Origin: an uncultured Veillonella sp.
Lineage (GTDB): Bacteria > Bacillota > Negativicutes > Veillonellales > Veillonellaceae
Direction: 5' to 3'
DNA: 12,648 nt
Assembly: GCA_900550175.1 (NCBI GenBank)
Contig: URQX01000038.1
Location: 1 to 12,648, forward strand
In this document: positions 11,820 through 12,648 of the stretch, one piece after another
Numbering within the stretch: position 1 is the first letter of the stretch
Layout of the letters: every line of letters starts with the position of its first letter
The notes under the pieces: generated by a model
Told to the model about the DNA's origin: nothing
The model's database searches: none
What the model saw: only the letters and a program-made list of their open reading frames with translations
Made by a program: the position numbers and the translations under genes

Positions 11820-12648
11820 CTAAGCTACACCATCAAAGAATGTAATGACTGTAATTTCTCGTGGGCAGTTGATACGGATTGGGAACCAGTGTCCTGATCC
11901 GTTATTAACGTAGCATACGCTTTGTTCTTCTACGTAGCGACCTTTTGTATATGGCGTACCTGTTGGTACCAACGGCATGCCCATGAATACGATTTGGCCA
12001 CCGTGGGTATGACCAGAGAGAGTCAATGGAATTTTACGTTCAATGGCTTCTTCAAAGAATTCAGGGTGATGTGCTAATAGGATAACAAAGGCATAGTCTG
12101 GAATACCAGATAAAGCCTTATCAATCATAGCTTCACGCTTTTCTTTTTCTCGATCATTGTCGTACGCAACACCAGCAATGTATACAGGTTGCTTACCACC
12201 CATAATTTGAATATTGCTATTCACAAGGATATTCATTGGTGTATTATGTTTCAGTTCGTCTAGCACCTTATTCACATCGTGATGGTACTCATGATTACCT
12301 AATATAAAATCGACGCCGTCTGGAATTTGTTTTGCAAAGGTTGTCAGTCTTTCACAGACTTGTGGTAGCCAAGCTAGTTTATCGATTAAATCACCAGTGA
12401 TGACAACGCGATTAGGCTTTTCTACAAGGGCGAGCTTTAAAATTTCATCAAGATCATCTAAGTCGATGCTTGGGCCTACATGAACATCGCTGAGTTGGAC
12501 AATTTTATAGTCCTTTAAGCCAGGCGGTAAGTTCGTATAACCGAAGCTTTCATGAGTGACCTCAATCTCATGTTGCCCTACATAGGCAGCATAACTAGAG
12601 CCGCCTATGGTTGCTAACGGCACCACTGTGGCTGCAGCCTGCTTGGGT
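11820..12648 (-). CDS. Calcineurin-like metallophosphoesterase, YkuE/YaeI type (N-terminus cut)
   Basis: The frame stays open to the right edge, so the true start lies outside; an internal GTG at 12624-12626 is only an apparent start. Counting from that codon, all metal-binding motifs of the family are present: Asp47-x-His49 (QLSDVHVG), Asp79 (ITGDLID), GNHE (110-113), His186-His187-Pro-Glu and GHTH (205-208). The hydrophobic AAATVVPLATIGG stretch before the domain looks like the core of a Tat signal peptide or a membrane anchor, which is common in YkuE-type enzymes and would place the enzyme outside the cytoplasm or at its membrane. The enzyme should hydrolyse a phosphoester with a two-metal centre; the substrate is unknown. 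LpxG-type lipid A enzymes belong to the same broad group, so that role is a weak alternative. Confidence 0.85.
   Translation of the reverse strand, partial: PKQAAATVVPLATIGGSSYAAYVGQHEIEVTHESFGYTNLPPGLKDYKIVQLSDVHVGPSIDLDDLDEILKLALVEKPNRVVITGDLIDKLAWLPQVCERLTTFAKQIPDGVDFILGNHEYHHDVNKVLDELKHNTPMNILVNSNIQIMGGKQPVYIAGVAYDNDREKEKREAMIDKALSGIPDYAFVILLAHHPEFFEEAIERKIPLTLSGHTHGGQIVFMGMPLVPTGTPYTKGRYVEEQSVCYVNNGSGHWFPIRINCPREITVITFFDGVA

Overview
The window looks like a chromosomal segment of a Negativicutes bacterium, most likely Veillonella or a close relative. The DNA is AT-rich. It carries two secreted proteins with three S-layer-homology (SLH) domains behind Gram-negative-style signal peptides, a lactate-utilisation lutAB operon and a class II fumarase. 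This fits an anaerobic lactate fermenter that makes propionate through the malate-fumarate-succinate branch. The genus call is inferred from gene content; no marker gene settles it.

Layout from left to right. (1) Minus strand, 1-1142: the 5' part of lutB, then lutA, expressed leftward from a promoter near 1296-1325. (2) A 525-base AT-rich divergent spacer (1143-1667) holding a 15-bp direct repeat. (3) Plus strand, 1668-4942: two paralogous SLH proteins, each with its own promoter and terminator. The first has a seven-copy 11-residue repeat. Both end in the same kind of uncharacterised C-terminal domain. (4) Three successive terminator hairpins (4961-5136) separate these from a convergent minus-strand operon of an OPT-family transporter and a secreted DUF3298/RsiV-like protein (8053 down to 5127). 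(5) A complex divergent spacer (8054-8501) between the transporter and fumC contains a nested inverted repeat of about 206 bp, a separate 12-bp hairpin, and an operator-like palindrome over the fumC promoter. (6) fumC on the plus strand (8502-9857), closed by a strong bidirectional terminator. (7) Minus strand, 9961-11765: five small, very AT-rich genes for integral membrane proteins of unknown function. Two of them are recent paralogues of 100 residues. A perfect 16-bp-stem terminator divides the set. (8) A calcineurin-like metallophosphoesterase of the YkuE/YaeI type, cut by the right edge.

How the genes fit together: lutAB feeds lactate electrons and carbon into pyruvate, and fumC acts in the reductive dicarboxylic branch, so both belong to core energy metabolism. 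The SLH proteins probably sit in the periplasm or envelope, tied to peptidoglycan. The OPT transporter and its secreted partner form a translationally coupled pair. The least explained parts are the nested palindrome at 8136-8341, the small membrane-protein array at 9961-11765, and the shared C-terminal domain of the SLH pair.
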